This document shows, piece after piece, positions 1 to 10,079 of a stretch of DNA of 64,000 nucleotides. Each line of letters begins with the position of its first letter. Within the stretch, counting starts at the first letter, position 1. This DNA is from Candidula unifasciata. Its lineage: Eukaryota; Mollusca; Gastropoda; Stylommatophora; Geomitridae. Both the position numbers and the translations under genes were made by a program. Under the pieces are notes generated by a model. That model was given only the letters and a program-made list of their open reading frames with translations. It made no database searches and was not told the origin of the DNA. Location: contig CAJHNH020004891.1 in NCBI GenBank assembly GCA_905116865.2, positions 444,501 to 508,500 of the forward strand. The letters are read 5' to 3'.

Positions 1-59
1 TAATTGTATTTTTAATTTAATAATTTATTAATGTCATTAGAAACCCTGGCCCACTACAC

Positions 60-695
60 ATACATGTGAATGGCTCTGGTCTGAATCAGGTTAGGCAGTT
101 TAAATATATAAGAAGTATGATCACAGAAGATGGTAGAATTGACAGAGAAATAAAAACCAGATGTCAGAAAGCAAATGCATTTATATACCAATTGTCACCA
201 TTATTTAGACATCCAAGCATAATTATGAGTGCAAGGAGACAGATTATTTATAGCATATTCATTTCATTATTAGGCTACTAGTGCCAAACATGGACACTAT
301 CTAAAAGCCCATATACGCAAAGTCACCACCTGCAAGATGAGGTGCCTGAGAAAAGCGGCAGTCAACCTAACCATCCAAGATCAAGTGAATAATGATACTA
401 TCAGACAATTTTTAAAACAACAACTTATACTAGATTCATCAAGAAATAGCAGATCAAGTGGTTTGGCCATCTCATTAGAATGCAGCAAGATCAAATACCA
501 TCACAAGCACTACATCTCAGAAGATCAGCTACAAGAACAAGAGGACTGCCGTAGAAAATATGGATGGTCAACATTAAAAACACTCTACGCCTTAACGCCA
601 TGACAATAGCCAGTGGCAGCTGGTGTGCACTGGATCGCAAATTATTCCTCCCAAGTCGCTTAATGGCAAAAGTGGTTTATGATGATGATGATTAA
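60..695 (+). mobile_element. Non-LTR retrotransposon, 3' end of reverse transcriptase ORF (broken)
   Basis: The plus strand reads through FKYIRSMITEDGRIDREI, then QTWTLSK and MRCLRKAAVNLTIQDQV, then a GRP-containing tail. This is the order at the C-terminal end of the endonuclease/reverse transcriptase protein of animal non-LTR elements: the thumb region after the catalytic palm, then the 'YGCQTW' and 'WFGHL' blocks. The frame is broken by a stop near 280 and later shifts, and the palm with the FADD motif is missing, so this is a dead 5'-truncated copy. It ends in a GATGAT run, which recurs at the 3' end of related copies in this window. Confidence 0.85.
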
Positions 696-947
696 TGATT
701 TTTTTAATATGTATAATATTTTTATTTCTACTTAATTAACATTATAATTTTTAAATTTTTTTTTTCAGTTTAACAAATTCTATAGAAGATAGAAATTAAA
801 GTGTGTGCGTGCATGCATGCACAAAAGGGGGGAGGGAATAGCCATGAGACAAATTTGAAGAAAAAAGCTGGTGACTAAAATAGAATGAAAGTCTGGCATC
901 ACAATATGTGGCTGATTTAAATATTATATATTAAAAAAATAAGAAAA

Positions 948-1195
948 AGACAGTCACTGTTCTTTGGCCACATAATAAGAAGAGACACATTTGAGAAAAT
1001 TGTTACAACTGGAAAGATCAGTGGGAAAAGGGGTAGAGGCAGACCAAGAGAGATAATGTTGGATGGGCTGAAATGATGGCATGGACGGATATCATCAAGA
1101 GAGCTGATCCAGGCAACCAGGAATTGTGATCTGTGGAGACACGTAAGCGCCTATGTCAGTTGGCAGGGCACATGATAATGATGGTGGTGATGATG
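948..1195 (+). mobile_element. Non-LTR retrotransposon 3' tail fragment
   Basis: The translated plus strand gives SLFFGHIIRRDTFEKIVTTG followed by GKRGRGRPREIMLDGLK. This is the 'FFGHxxRR...GKRxRGRPR' tail typical of animal reverse transcriptase ORFs. It ends in a GATGATGAT run like the copy at 8276-8958, to which it is most similar. It is a short, non-functional, 5'-truncated copy. Confidence 0.8.
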
Positions 1196-1327
1196 ATATA
1201 TCAAAAGTAAATGGATACAGACGTGAGAGAAGGCTATGGACACACAAGATGACCACCTGCACATGGTGTAGAATTTAAGAGGTATTTTGTGCCAGGCAAC
1301 ACAGAATGCAGTCTGTGCATATATCTC

Positions 1328-1440
1328 TGAGGGGTGTCTGACCGAACAGTCAACAGTGCTGGGCTGTCATGCTGGAGACCCTAGTTTAAATCCTCAATAA
1401 GGTTGTGGAATTTTTGATCATGTTTTGTTGTTGTTTGCAA
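1328..1440 (+). mobile_element. Possible tRNA-like SINE head
   Basis: The stretch runs from a GGGTGTCTGACCGAACAGT-like head to CTAGTTTAAATCCTCA, a degenerate B box. Head and spacing resemble the SINE-B heads elsewhere in the window but the match is weak. No body was recognised downstream. Confidence 0.35.
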
Positions 1441-1496
1441 GCAAAAATAAAATCAAAATCTGAACAGTCTGTGTCTTAGCCATGCTGCCCTAACTT

Positions 1497-1856
1497 TGTT
1501 GTTTGAACAAGGATCAACATCATGGCACACGGGTAGTAACCTGTAAGTGCTCCGTTCTTCTTCCAACTCAAGTCTGAGTCTGAAGAAGCTCAGCACAGTG
1601 CACAGACTGTGTAGCTTTTAACTCCAAATGTTGCCTGAACAGCGCTGTTAGGCTACTGTTTTCGATTTCCAACTGCCAAGGGATTTTTTTACGTTCACAA
1701 CAATGCACATAAGCATTCGATCTCACTACCCAGAGACCAGGGAGAATTACTACAAGTCCAAGTCTACGTGAAAAATCCCTGCCCTTTATGGGGATTAAAC
1801 CCGGAACCTCTAGCACTCGAGGCAGACACCATGCCTAGAGACCACGCAGCCCCCAT
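1497..1856 (-). mobile_element. SINE-B, near full-length copy
   Basis: On the minus strand this starts with the tRNA-like head (GGCATGGTGTCTGCCTCGAG, then GGGTTTAATCCCC as B box). It continues through the body shared with the copies at 7479-7855 and 38893-39275: 'CTCTGGGTAGTGAGATCG', a T/A-rich 'TTTTTTACG' block, and a 3' part with 'CTGAGCTTCTTCAGACTCAG' ending near 'GATGTTGATC'. Family membership rests on recurrence in this window; an origin in a tRNA gene is inferred from the A/B box layout. Confidence 0.75.
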
Positions 1857-2004
1857 GCTGCCCTAGTATCTCTAGCTCAAAGACCCCCTTTACTTTTTCC
1901 GCAGCCTACACTAAAAAAGTGTTGAATACAGGCAAAAATGTCATACACCTCTTTTGGTTAAGATTTTTATTATCAAGTACAAAGTATGGGTAATTAGCAA
2001 CCTT

Positions 2005-2400
2005 TCGATATTCTATCTAGGTTTATGTCTGTGTGTTGGGAAATGAGCAGGCAGATAGACTGGCTGACTGTGCACCACTTGGTGGGGAATTGATGTATGA
2101 CAAGTTAGATATTGTGAGGGCCCTTGGGAAGCGTTTAAACAGTGCGGAAGCGCAGACAGATCATTACAGTCTAAGGAGAATGGCGCTGCGAGGGGTTACC
2201 ATGGGATCTAGCCGACGCTCAACACTCAGGGGAAGTATACTGTATAAGACGGACATACAATCAGACAGTTACTGCTACCATTGGAATTGAAATTCTTCGC
2301 TTTCTGCTGAAGATGGGAATTGAGCAGTTATGGGAGTGTCCTTAGTGCTATGATGTCGATTCTTAATTCAACATTCAACATTTAACACTTTATTTAAGAT
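2005..2400 (+). mobile_element. Non-LTR retrotransposon RNase H / C-terminal fragment
   Basis: The plus strand gives VLGNEQADRLADCAPLGGEL, the C-terminal RNase H block 'GNExADxLA' found in jockey/I-like non-LTR elements. After it come the 'LRGVTMGSSRRSTLRG' connector and 'WNSSLSAEDG'. The fragment ends in 'TCAACATTCAACATT', a pentamer-like tail seen at the 3' end of other copies here. It is 5'-truncated and frameshifted. It lies in the intron upstream of the TMEM218-like exon at 2669. Confidence 0.8.
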
Positions 2401-2668
2401 TTATTTAATTTATGCAGACACAAACACTTCATTGCACAGTTGATAGCCTGGCATGTTTTGCTGTATCTCATCAGGTGCGTTGCTATGGAGTTAAAACCAC
2501 ACAACTAAATGTTTTCACTGAAATACACAAATCACATTGTCAAGTTACACGGTTCATCTTTCTGCCACAAATTCAAGATTAACCATGAGATTAACATGGT
2601 AACTAAAAATTGATTACTTTATTCATCTGTAAATTATCTTTTGTTTAACATTTGCTTTGTTTTTTCAG

Positions 2669-2771
2669 ATCACTGGGTCCCTTTTCTATCATAGCTGCAA
2701 TCATCATTTCAATCATTTTGATTTTTATACCTCGAGATAGTCAGTTCCCATCACCTGAAGAACAAAGCATG
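2669..2771 (+). CDS. TMEM218: TMEM218-like protein, penultimate coding exon
   Basis: The exon has a pyrimidine-rich acceptor (TTGTTTTTTCAG) and a GTATGT donor. It encodes SLGPFSIIAAIIISIILIFI and then PRDSQFPSPEEQSM. This matches the middle of TMEM218, a small protein of about 115 residues: a hydrophobic segment beginning FS(V/I)I, then the conserved 'PR..(E/Q)FP(A/S)PE' loop. TMEM218 is known as a tetraspan-type membrane protein of the ciliary transition zone. The exon opens with one base completing a codon and closes in phase 0, agreeing with the next exon at 4709. The first exon (about 35 residues, one membrane segment) was not found and probably lies left of base 1. Confidence 0.8.
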
Positions 2772-2799
2772 GTATGTAGATGTTTGTCCTCACAAACCC

Positions 2800-2860
2800 A
2801 CACATTCACACACTTACACACACAGACATATACACACGCCCGTCGATATAGTCAGCAAGT
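2800..2860. repeat. CA-rich microsatellite
   Basis: Short runs of CACA and CATA follow the donor of the TMEM218-like exon. They are part of the intron and no coding content is seen. Confidence 0.6.
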
Positions 2861-2984
2861 GATGTTATTACAGCCTCACAGTCACAGAACATGCTGAAAA
2901 AGTGGAAACTGGCATGCTCTGTAAAGAGTGGCAAGCATCACTTCAGAGGTTACAAGTAGTTATTTTCCTTTGGATTTTTCCTTT

Positions 2985-3085
2985 AGATTATCCTGGTGTC
3001 TAGGGAAACTAACACGCAGACAGATTGGCTGGTTCTATATCACTTGATGGTGATTAATCCATGACTAGCATCTTGTAATGGGCAT
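2985..3085 (+). mobile_element. Degraded RNase H fragment of a non-LTR element
   Basis: The bases line up with the 'GNEQADRLAGSAPL..EL.HD' block of the other RNase H copies (for example 2005-2400), but with frameshifts and substitutions. It is too short to be sure of more than kinship. Confidence 0.4.
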
Positions 3086-3761
3086 ATCTTATGCACGGGA
3101 AGAAATACAGTATCATAATTATTGTCAGGAACAGAGTGGAGTGTAGTAACAATTTTCAGAGTCGAGCGTTAACTTAAAGAGGGTTGGTTAACTCTGCCAG
3201 CCCCAGTCAGTTGTTAGTTTAACTCATTCTGTCAGCAACCATTGCTACTTTAAAGAAAGAAATGTTGGATTCAAGTGATAATCAGTGATAAGCCTATTGG
3301 CCAGAGATATTTTCCCTTTGGCATTGCAGCCTGAAATAAATGGACAAACGAGCAAACAAACTTTATTTTCAAAGGGTCACAAATGGAGCATGCAGACCCA
3401 TCTTACATTCAGCCTTTCTAAACACTCATACAGCAATTATATTTTAATTCGAAAACCTGTTATGTTCATAGCAAAGTAGTATACATAATATGAAAAAAGG
3501 TAAAGGTTTTACCTTTACATAATATGAATATAAAATACAAATACAAAAGCTTGAATGATTTATTCATACTCGCACACACACACACAACACAAGCACGCAT
3601 GCACACACACACCAAACAGCTAATTTTTGGATGTGAATCCAGCAGGAGAAAATCTTAGAAATCCTGTTTAATCATATTCCTCTTTTATTCTTAGCATTCA
3701 CCAGCTGTAAACTACAGCGGATGGTGCTCGTTGTTCATCTACTTTGAGAATTTGGTTTTGT
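3086..3761. other. TMEM218 intron, no gene seen
   Basis: AT-rich intronic sequence with a CA-rich tract near 3570-3620. No exon, RNA gene or recognisable transposon was found. Confidence 0.6.
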
Positions 3762-3872
3762 TCCGGGACTTTTAAGTGCACATCCGTTTTACACCTGGCT
3801 TGTTTTTATGCAGACTTTTGGTTTCTCGCCTCAGGCAGGTGCAGTCCCATTTCTGAAGAAACAGTCCTAATT
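3762..3872 (-). mobile_element. SINE-D fragment
   Basis: Read on the minus strand, it shows 'CTGCCTGAGGCGAGAAACCA' and 'AACGGATGTGCACTT'. These are the middle blocks of the SINE-D family, best seen at 63130-63420. It lacks both ends. Confidence 0.6.
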
Positions 3873-3910
3873 AGTCTGTTTTTTAAGCATGGTTGTTGGT
3901 GGTGGAGAAG

Positions 3911-3960
3911 ACCCCCCCCCCCCCCCACCTGGGAGTGTTTTGCACCCCCCCCCCCACCCC
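3911..3960. repeat. Two short poly-C tracts
   Basis: C runs of about 16 and 10 bases separated by mixed sequence. They are within an intron; such tracts are error-prone in assembly. Confidence 0.7.
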
Positions 3961-4291
3961 TTGAGTACTTTGCTCTATACCCCCCAACATAACAAAACAT
4001 GATTAAGAGGAGGGCAATAGATTCCGCAACCATGGAAACAGACAGTATGGAGATACGTTTTGGTCAGAATGTGTTCTTAATCTATAAATAAATACCTGTG
4101 TTATCATATTGTCAGAGATTTGTAACTTAAGATATACAAACTAATTGTGAACACACACCAAAAAAACCTCATTGGCCTTTTGTTTCAAAAATAATTATTA
4201 AAAATATGTTATTATTTTATTTATAATTAATAGACTGAAAAAAATGTAACAGATTATTACAGACATAAATGCAATCATTTTTAAAATTGCT

Positions 4292-4366
4292 TAAGACCCC
4301 CCCACCCCCCCCTGGCGCCCCCCCAACCCGCCCCCTCCCCCCCCCCCCCCCCCCCCCCCCCCCCCG

Positions 4367-4411
<45 letters not shown>

Positions 4412-4452
4412 TGCCCCCCCCCCCCACCCCCCCCCCCCCCCCCCCCCCCCTC
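4292..4452. repeat. Poly-C tract of about 160 bases
   Basis: An almost pure C run with isolated G, A and T interruptions in the last TMEM218 intron. Its length and the spread of single-base interruptions make sequencing or consensus error likely. The strand has the composition for i-motif/G-quadruplex structure. Long proline/glycine reading frames across it are artefacts of composition. Confidence 0.9.
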
Positions 4453-4467
4453 CCCTTAAAAGACAAG

Positions 4468-4548
4468 ATTGACCAGCAAGACCAGCTCTCGTTAAGAAGA
4501 ATTTTCCCATTGACTAGCAAGACCAGCTCTCGTTAAGAAGAATTTTCC
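4468..4548. repeat. Direct repeat of about 41 bases, two copies
   Basis: The segment with 'AGCAAGACCAGCTCTCGTTA' and 'AGAAGAATTTTCC' occurs twice in tandem right after the poly-C tract. The copies are nearly identical, so the duplication is recent. Confidence 0.75.
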
Positions 4549-4708
4549 ACAATAAGTCATGAGATTTCAAGATGTTATCAGATACTGAACAGGTTAACAC
4601 AACAACTATATAAGACTAAAAAATTAATTATTATTTTTAAACTTTTCTCAAGCTGTATAATTGTTTTACAACTTTTCTCAGTCTGTATCTGTGTCTTTTT
4701 GTCGACAG

Positions 4709-4849
4709 GTTTATGATTACAGCATTGTTTATCGCTCCGGCCTGATTGCGGTTATGGCATTTTTTGTTGTGGTGGGTCTCGCAATATTTTTGGTGAACCA
4801 TGCAATGCAGCCAGTTCAGGCCCAGCCTCTGCGCAAGTTTCTCCGGTAG
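4709..4849 (+). CDS. TMEM218: TMEM218-like protein, terminal coding exon
   Basis: The acceptor is TTTTTGTCGACAG. The exon reads VYDYSIVYRSGLIAVMAFFV, then VVGLAIFLVNHAMQPVQAQPLRKFLR, then TAG. The layout matches the C-terminus of TMEM218: a short polar loop, a long hydrophobic segment (about residues 10-32 of this exon), and the motif '(L/M)(E/Q)P(I/V).A.PL' close to the end. With the exon at 2669 it gives 81 residues, the expected share of a protein of about 115. The splice join is phase 0. No in-frame stop or missing motif suggests decay, so the locus looks functional; the 5' exon is off-window. Confidence 0.82.
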   Translation, partial: VYDYSIVYRSGLIAVMAFFVVVGLAIFLVNHAMQPVQAQPLRKFLR

Positions 4850-5299
4850 CAGATGCTGTAGCTTCCAGTTCATTAGTTTGCATTTTGTTTTTCATAATGG
4901 CAATCATCCCATGAATTTAAAGTATTCTTCTACTTCCTTTTCTCCTCCTTTACCGCCTCCTTTTCTCCTCCTCCTTTTTCTCTTCTTTTCTCATTCTTCT
5001 CCTCATTCTTCTTTTTTTTTCAGTCTTTCCTGTCCCATTGGAGCAGATTCTCAGCCAACTCAATCCAAACCCTTTATAAACCTTTCATTGTTAACTGGAT
5101 TTTACTGAAGAGATGTAAGACAGTCAAACTTACCTTGTGCCTTTTTAATCTGCATAGAATGTACAAGTAATCAAGTCCTGATGCTTTTGACACAGTTTAG
5201 GGATGCATTTTCATTACTGCCAGCTGATGTCAGAAAGGTAGTTCTTTAAGCTTTATAGAATCGATCCTGACTCTTTGGGCTGCGGCTCTCCTATGTCTA
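4850..5299 (+). other. Probable 3' UTR of the TMEM218-like gene
   Basis: T- and C-rich sequence follows the stop codon. No AATAAA was seen within the first 450 bases; the first clear plus-strand hexamer noticed is at 6077-6082, beyond several element insertions. The 3' end of the transcript is therefore unknown. Confidence 0.4.
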
Positions 5300-5470
5300 T
5301 GCTTTCTTCTCTCTGTGATGAGTTACCAGGGGATCTGGCCGATGCTCAACACTCAAGGGGAAGGCGAGACGGATGTACAGTCAGACAGTTACTGGAGACT
5401 TTGGAATTGGAACTCTTCATTTGCTGCTGAAGATGGGGTGGAGCACTTATGGGAGTTTCTGCGTAGAATC
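5300..5470 (+). mobile_element. Non-LTR element RNase H 3' fragment
   Basis: The translation contains QGIWPMLNTQGEGETDVQSD and WNWNSSFAAEDGVEHLWEF, the last part of the RNase H module also present at 2005-2400. It is 5'-truncated and fused to the tail of a different element at 5471. Confidence 0.65.
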
Positions 5471-5615
5471 ATCATCAGGGAAGGATTAACCATGGGCCTA
5501 ATAAACATCCAAGACCTAACACAGGTGGCAACGAACCGCCAGACATGGAGAGCTTTGACCTCTGCCCTATACACCGCCTTAAGCTCAAGAGGAAGGACTA
5601 ACTAACTAACTAATG
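5471..5615 (+). mobile_element. Reverse transcriptase tail of a second non-LTR family
   Basis: The reading frame INIQDLTQVATNRQTWRALT then SALYTALSSRGRTN, followed by an (ACTA)n-like end, matches the tail type 'A.DR..WR.LV.....' of a family different from the one before it. It resembles the end of the copy at 30430-30735. Confidence 0.6.
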
Positions 5616-5681
5616 TATGTGTCCTGAAAGAAATTATCTTACAAAGAGACTGGATACTCACATCAGTAGGAAGCAGGGGGT

Positions 5682-5925
5682 CTCCGTGGTGAAGCGGTCA
5701 AGCCGCTTGCCTTGTGCTCTGAAAGTCATGGGTTCATTTCACGGCGGGGCGATTCAGTTCACAAGTGCAATTGTTAGGGAGATCCCTGGAGACTGTTGCT
5801 GGAGGTATGGAGGCCATGCTCTGTGTGACGTTCTCAGCAGGCAGCTAGCTTTTCTGCAGAGAGAGAGACTGAGCCATATGGGATAAAACCCAGTGCAATG
5901 AAGTCGTTCCTCTCACCTTGACGTA
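5682..5925 (+). mobile_element. SINE-E copy
   Basis: A tRNA-like head ('TCTCCGTGGTGAAGCGGTCA' as A-box region, 'GGGTTCATTTC' as B-box region) is followed by a body ending 'CCATATGGGATAAAACCCAG'. The same head and body occur at 23955-24185, so this is an interspersed family. tRNA origin is inferred. Confidence 0.7.
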
Positions 5926-6254
5926 TACGTATCAGTACAAAGCAAACCATATTCTTTTGTCTTTGTCTCTTCTGTTTCCCTCGTGTGTCTATTGTATTTC
6001 TTGTTTGTTTGTTATCTTTAAGCATTCATAAAGTGCAAAGTATGTATTTGTGTAGATGAATATTTGTATATTTTTTAATAAAATCCGTCCAGTATTTATT
6101 CAATCAGATGCTCTTACTTTGTTATTTATTTGCTACTGCAGTCTCTCTCATTATAGCACTGTCATCTGTTATTTGTATACTGAAATCTGTCAGTATCAAC
6201 CTGTTGTCTTTTATTCTGCCTCTTTTTTCTGCTTTTACCTTCAAAAGAGCAGTT

Positions 6255-6385
6255 GGTGCATGATGTTGTGGTTTACAGCTAGGCTGTGATGTATGTCAGC
6301 CCATTTGAATTTAGCAAGCCCCTAATTAGTCATATTTTATAAGATGCATGGGGGATGGGCAGTAGGTCTCCCTCGCTCCCCCTCC
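6255..6385. repeat. Unclassified interspersed repeat ('GTGGTTTACAGCTAG' type)
   Basis: It shares 'TGTGGTTTACAGCTAG.CTGT', 'AATTAGT' and a 3' 'GGCAGT.GGTC' block with 57375-57500, and more weakly with 57155-57260 and 55305-55370. The boundaries are uncertain and no known class could be assigned. Confidence 0.5.
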
Positions 6386-6494
6386 CTTTTTTTATCCTGC
6401 TGCTACAGGAATTTTGTACTTGTACTGTAATCTTTTATTATCAACCTTCAGTCTTTTTTTTTCTTATACAATGAAAAGATCTCTGACTTTATGA

Positions 6495-6640
6495 TGATGG
6501 TATCAGGAAGTGGCTAGTTCTGCACCACTTAGCGGGGTATTGATGTATGACAAACTAGATGCTGTAAGTGACCTTTGGTAGAGAGTGAACAGTGCAGAGA
6601 TCATTATGGTGTGAGGAGAATGGTACATTGTAATCTGTCA
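6495..6640 (+). mobile_element. Decayed RNase H fragment inside the 42-bp array
   Basis: The bases 'CTAGTTCTGCACCACTTAGC' and 'GATGTATGACAAACTAGATG' align with the 'GSAPL.GEL.YDKLD' block of the copy at 2005-2400. Frameshifts are present. Confidence 0.55.
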
Positions 6641-7478
6641 TTATCAACCTTTAATGTTTTGTTCTGGTACTGTACTCTGTCTTTATCAACCTTCAGTCTT
6701 TTGTTCTGGTACTGTAATCTGTCATTATCAACCTTTAATCTTTTATTTTTATACTGTAGTCTTTCATTATCAACCTTTATCTAGTATTCTTGTATGTCAT
6801 TATCAGCCTTTAATCTTGTACTCTTATACTGTAGTTTGTCATTATCAACCTTTAATCTTTTATTCTTGTACTGTCATATTTCATTAACAACCTTCAATCT
6901 TTTGTTCTTGTACTATAATATGTAATTGTAATCTTTAATCTGTTGTTCTGTAATCTGTCATAATCAACTTTAATCTTTTTTTTTCTTGTACTGTAATCTT
7001 TCATTATCAATCTTTAATCTTCTATTCTTGTACTGTAATCTTTCTTTATCAACCTTTAATCTTGTATTCTTGTACTGTAATCTTTCATTATCAATATTTA
7101 ATCTTCTATTCTTGTACTGTAATCTTTCATTATCAATCTTTAATCTTCTATTCTTGTACTGTAGTCTTTCATTATCAACCTTTAATCTTCTATTCTTGTA
7201 CTGTAGTCTTTCATTATCCACCTTTAATCTTCTGTTTGTGTACTGTAGTCTTTCATTATCAACCTTTGATCTGCTATTCTTGTACTGTAGTCTTTCATTA
7301 TTGTACATTGGTCATCCTTTATCATACTATAATCTTTCATTTTGATACTGTAGTTTTTTATTCTCACACTGTACTCTTTCAATTGTCTTTTGATCATGAA
7401 TTGTAAACTTTCAATCTTGTACTGTAGTCTTTCTTTGTCATATTGAAGTCTTTCATTCTCATACTGTAGTCTTTCATG

Positions 7479-7855
7479 GGGGCTGATTGGTTTTGAGGTA
7501 TGGTGTCCACCTCAATTGCTGGAGGTCCTGAGTGAAGGCTGCGATTTTTTCATGTGGATTTCAAGTAATTTACCCTGGTCTCTGGGTAGTTAGATTGGAC
7601 ACCTGTGTGTATTGTTGCGCTTGTAAAAAAAAAATCCCTTGGCAGTTTGAAATTTTTAAAAAAAGCTAAGATCCTGCACAGGCAAAATTTAGAGTTAAAA
7701 ATCTACCCAAAATATTCCAGGATTCTCGCCGGTGCTAGGGAGTTCGTGCACTGTGATGAGTCTCTTCAGACACGCTTAAGCTGAGCACTTATGTGTTACT
7801 ACGCTTGTGCCATAATGTTGATCTGTTGTATAAAACCAAACCAAACTGTAGTCTT
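7479..7855 (+). mobile_element. SINE-B, full-length copy inserted in the 42-bp array
   Basis: This copy runs from the head 'TGAGGTATGGTGTCCACCTC' to an AAACC-rich end. It includes the body blocks 'CCCTGGTCTCTGGGTAGT' and 'TCGCCGGTGCTAGGGAGTTC'. The array sequence 'CTGTAGTCTTTCAT' is present directly on both sides, as expected for a target-site duplication, although the repetitive host sequence makes that uncertain. Confidence 0.82.
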
Positions 7856-8275
7856 TCATTCTCTATATTGTAATCTTTAATTCTCTATATTGTAGTCTTT
7901 CATTGTCATTGTCCATACTGCAGTCCTTTATTCTCTCTATTTTGGACTTCATTTTCGTACTATAATCTTTCATTCTCATACTGTAGTCTTTCATTCCCTC
8001 TATTATGGTCTTTCATTCTCATACTGTAATCTTTCATTCTCATACTGTAGTCTTTCATTCACTCTGTTGTGATCTTTCATTTTCATACTGTAATCTTTCA
8101 TTCTCTCTATTGGGGTCTTTCATTCTCATACTGTAAACTTTTATTCTCATACTGTTGTCTTTCATTCTTTCTATTGTAATCTTTCATTTTCTCTATTGTG
8201 GTCATTCATTTTCATACTGTAATATTTCATTCTCTCTATTGTGGTCTTTTGTTTTCATACTGTATTTTTTCAATA
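7856..8275. repeat. 42-bp-type minisatellite, middle block
   Basis: A variant unit with 'CATACTGTAATCTTTCATTC' and 'TCTCTATTGTGGTCTTTCATT' continues the array after the SINE-B insertion. The higher unit divergence suggests this block is older than the 6985-7300 core. Confidence 0.8.
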
Positions 8276-8958
8276 ATGGGAAGACAGAAGTAATGGTGGT
8301 ATAAAAGAAACGAATTATTCCTAAGTGTGTAATAAAGGTTGATGGTGTTATTTAAGGACAAGTACAGAAATTTAAGTATCTGGGCACATGGATAACATCA
8401 GATGGAAGGTGCATAACGGAGATAAGAAATAGAATAGGACAGTCAAAAACTGCATTTTATAAAATGAAAAACATCTTGTGCAATATATCCTTGTCACTGT
8501 GAGTTAGAAAAAGAATTCTTGCTTGCTACATACATCCAGTTTTAACATATGGCTGTGAATCCTGGACAATCGATAGGCAGGCCAAACAATTTCTGGAGGT
8601 CTCGGAGATGTGGTTTTACAGAAGAATGCTTAGAATACCTTGGACAGCCAAAAAGAGCAACCAAGAGGTTTTGAAAGAGGCGAGAGCCCGAAGACAACTT
8701 ATCACAGACATCAGAAGGAGACAGTCATCATTTTTCGGCCATGTTATGAGAAGAGGGAAAATATAATATGTTGTGACCACTGGAAAGATATGTTGAAGGA
8801 GAGATAGGAGGAAGCCAACGAGAGAAGATGCTTGACAGTCTTGTTGCATGGCATGGAGGTGTGTCGGCACACGAACTGATACATGCTGCAGGAGATCGCA
8901 GATTGTGGAGAGGCATGATCGCCCGCGCCAGTCGGCAAGGCACCTGATGATGATGATT
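8276..8958 (+). mobile_element. Non-LTR reverse transcriptase 3' part inserted in the array
   Basis: The plus strand encodes KFKYLGTWITSDGRCITEIR, then YIHPVLTYGCESWTI, MWFYRRMLRIPWTAKKSNQE and SSFFGHVMRRGK. These are the thumb and C-terminal blocks of an animal non-LTR reverse transcriptase. Several in-frame stops are present and the palm is absent. It ends with GATGATGAT. The flanking DNA on both sides is the 42-bp array. Confidence 0.88.
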
Positions 8959-9065
8959 CTTTTAATCTCTCTATTGTGGTATTTCAATCTCATACTGTAA
9001 TCTTTAATTCTCTCTATTGTGGTTTTTCATTCTCCACACTGTGGTGTTTCATTCTCATACCGTAA
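8959..9065. repeat. 42-bp-type minisatellite, right block
   Basis: The last array units ('TCTCTATTGTGGT.TTTCA') follow the LINE insertion. Confidence 0.75.
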
Positions 9066-9215
9066 GTCTGTTTTTCTCGTATCTTTGTCTTCTTAGAGTT
9101 CAAGTCTAAGTTTATCAGCCTGAAAGCAACCAACAATCTGATAATACAAGCCAGATATGTGAAACAGATGTGCACGCAAAAGTCCATTTCTGGCACAAGA
9201 TTAAAAGAAGTCCAG
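9066..9215 (+). mobile_element. SINE-D fragment
   Basis: 'CAGCCTGAAAGCAACCAACA', 'AAGCCAGATATGTGAAACAG' and 'ATGTGCACGCAAAAGTCC' match the centre of SINE-D. Both ends are missing. A further SINE-D tail ('CCTCCGAAGTTTACAGCCGG') lies at about 9765-9840. Confidence 0.55.
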
Positions 9216-9228
9216 TTCATTCATTCAT

Positions 9229-9745
9229 TCATTCAGTAGCATGTCCCTCGCGGAACCTCGCTGCCATAACAACCCTCCGGAAAACCTTCCTATCATGAGC
9301 AAGATGTCCTGCGTCTGATACACCCATTTGGAGATCATCTGCCACATCCTGCACCCATCTTCTCCTTGGCCTTCCTCTTCCTCTCTTCTCAGGCATATAA
9401 CCCTCCATTATTGTTCTCTCTAGACTTCCATGACGTTTCAAGTGACCAAAATATTTCAATTTTCTTTGTTTTATTGTCTTTACTAGCCAACCCTCTTCAA
9501 TATTCAGCTCTTGAAGTATGGATGCATTTGTTCTTTTCTTGACCCAAGATATTCTTAGAACCTGTCTGTAAAATTTATATTCAAATGCATTTATGCACTG
9601 TTCCGCTTGTTTAGTAAGTGTCCAGGTCTCACAGGCGTATGTTGCAATGGGAAAGATGCATGCTCTTAAAAATCTGACCTTTGTAATTCTATCTGTACAA
9701 TTCCATAATTTATTCAGTTGTTTTAGTCTTTGAAGAGCAATTGAT
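9229..9745 (-). mobile_element. Non-LTR reverse transcriptase C-terminal fragment
   Basis: The minus strand reads from a CTDRITKVRFLRACIFPIAT block through YACETWTLTKQ and KFYRQVLRISWV to KYFGHLKRHGSLERTIMEGY and KRGRGRPRRRWVQDVADDL. Block order and motifs identify the 3' third of a reverse transcriptase ORF. The last 76 codons are still open, so it is a younger copy than most here. The catalytic palm is not included. Confidence 0.88.
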
Positions 9746-10001
9746 AGTCGCCGTAGTGAAGCCCAGTAGTGGACTAAAAACCAAAACTTTCCTCCGAAGT
9801 TTACAGCCGGTGATCGTCAAGAAGCATAACAAATGCTGTTTCCTCGACAAAATTCTTTCATTTCTTTTTTCGCAGACATCTAACGCAGTAACCAGAAAGA
9901 TCTACCACCGTTCGTGAATCATCTAGACCATCAGGAGATGTCTCTATAATGAACATTGGCTGCAATTGATCTCTGCCGTGCTCTGTGTTTAGCCCTCGAT
10001 G

Positions 10002-10002
<1 letters not shown>
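9746..10002. other. SINE-D tail, then unassigned sequence
   Basis: About 9765-9840 matches the SINE-D 3' end. The remaining bases up to the CT tract show nothing recognisable. Confidence 0.45.

Positions 10003-10079
<77 letters not shown>

Larger units (their letters stand above)
6120..7478. repeat. Minisatellite, period about 42 bp, left block
   Basis: The unit is built on 'TACTGTAATCTTTCATTATC' plus 'AACCTTTAATCTTCTATTCTTG'. The cleanest stretch is 6985-7300, where the period is exactly 42 bases. Because 42 is a multiple of three, a 14-residue periodic reading frame (YCSLSLSTFNLLFL) stays open on the plus strand and a charged one on the minus strand. Neither has other signs of being a gene. 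A decayed RNase H fragment (about 6495-6640) interrupts the block. The same array resumes at 7856 and 8959. Confidence 0.85.

Noticed and set aside
690..2668. First exon of the TMEM218-like gene
   Set aside because: Looked for a segment encoding an N-terminal hydrophobic stretch with a donor in the right phase. Donor-like sites near 1138 and 1542 belong to LINE and SINE-B sequence. The exon is probably left of the window.
4217..4520. Glycine-rich and proline-rich frames
   Set aside because: Composition artefact of the poly-C tract in a TMEM218 intron.
6970..7406. Periodic 14-residue repeat proteins on both strands, resembling leucine-rich or coiled-coil proteins
   Set aside because: The frames exist because the 42-bp minisatellite unit is a multiple of three. 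They have no conserved start, no splice context, and the array degenerates smoothly on both sides.
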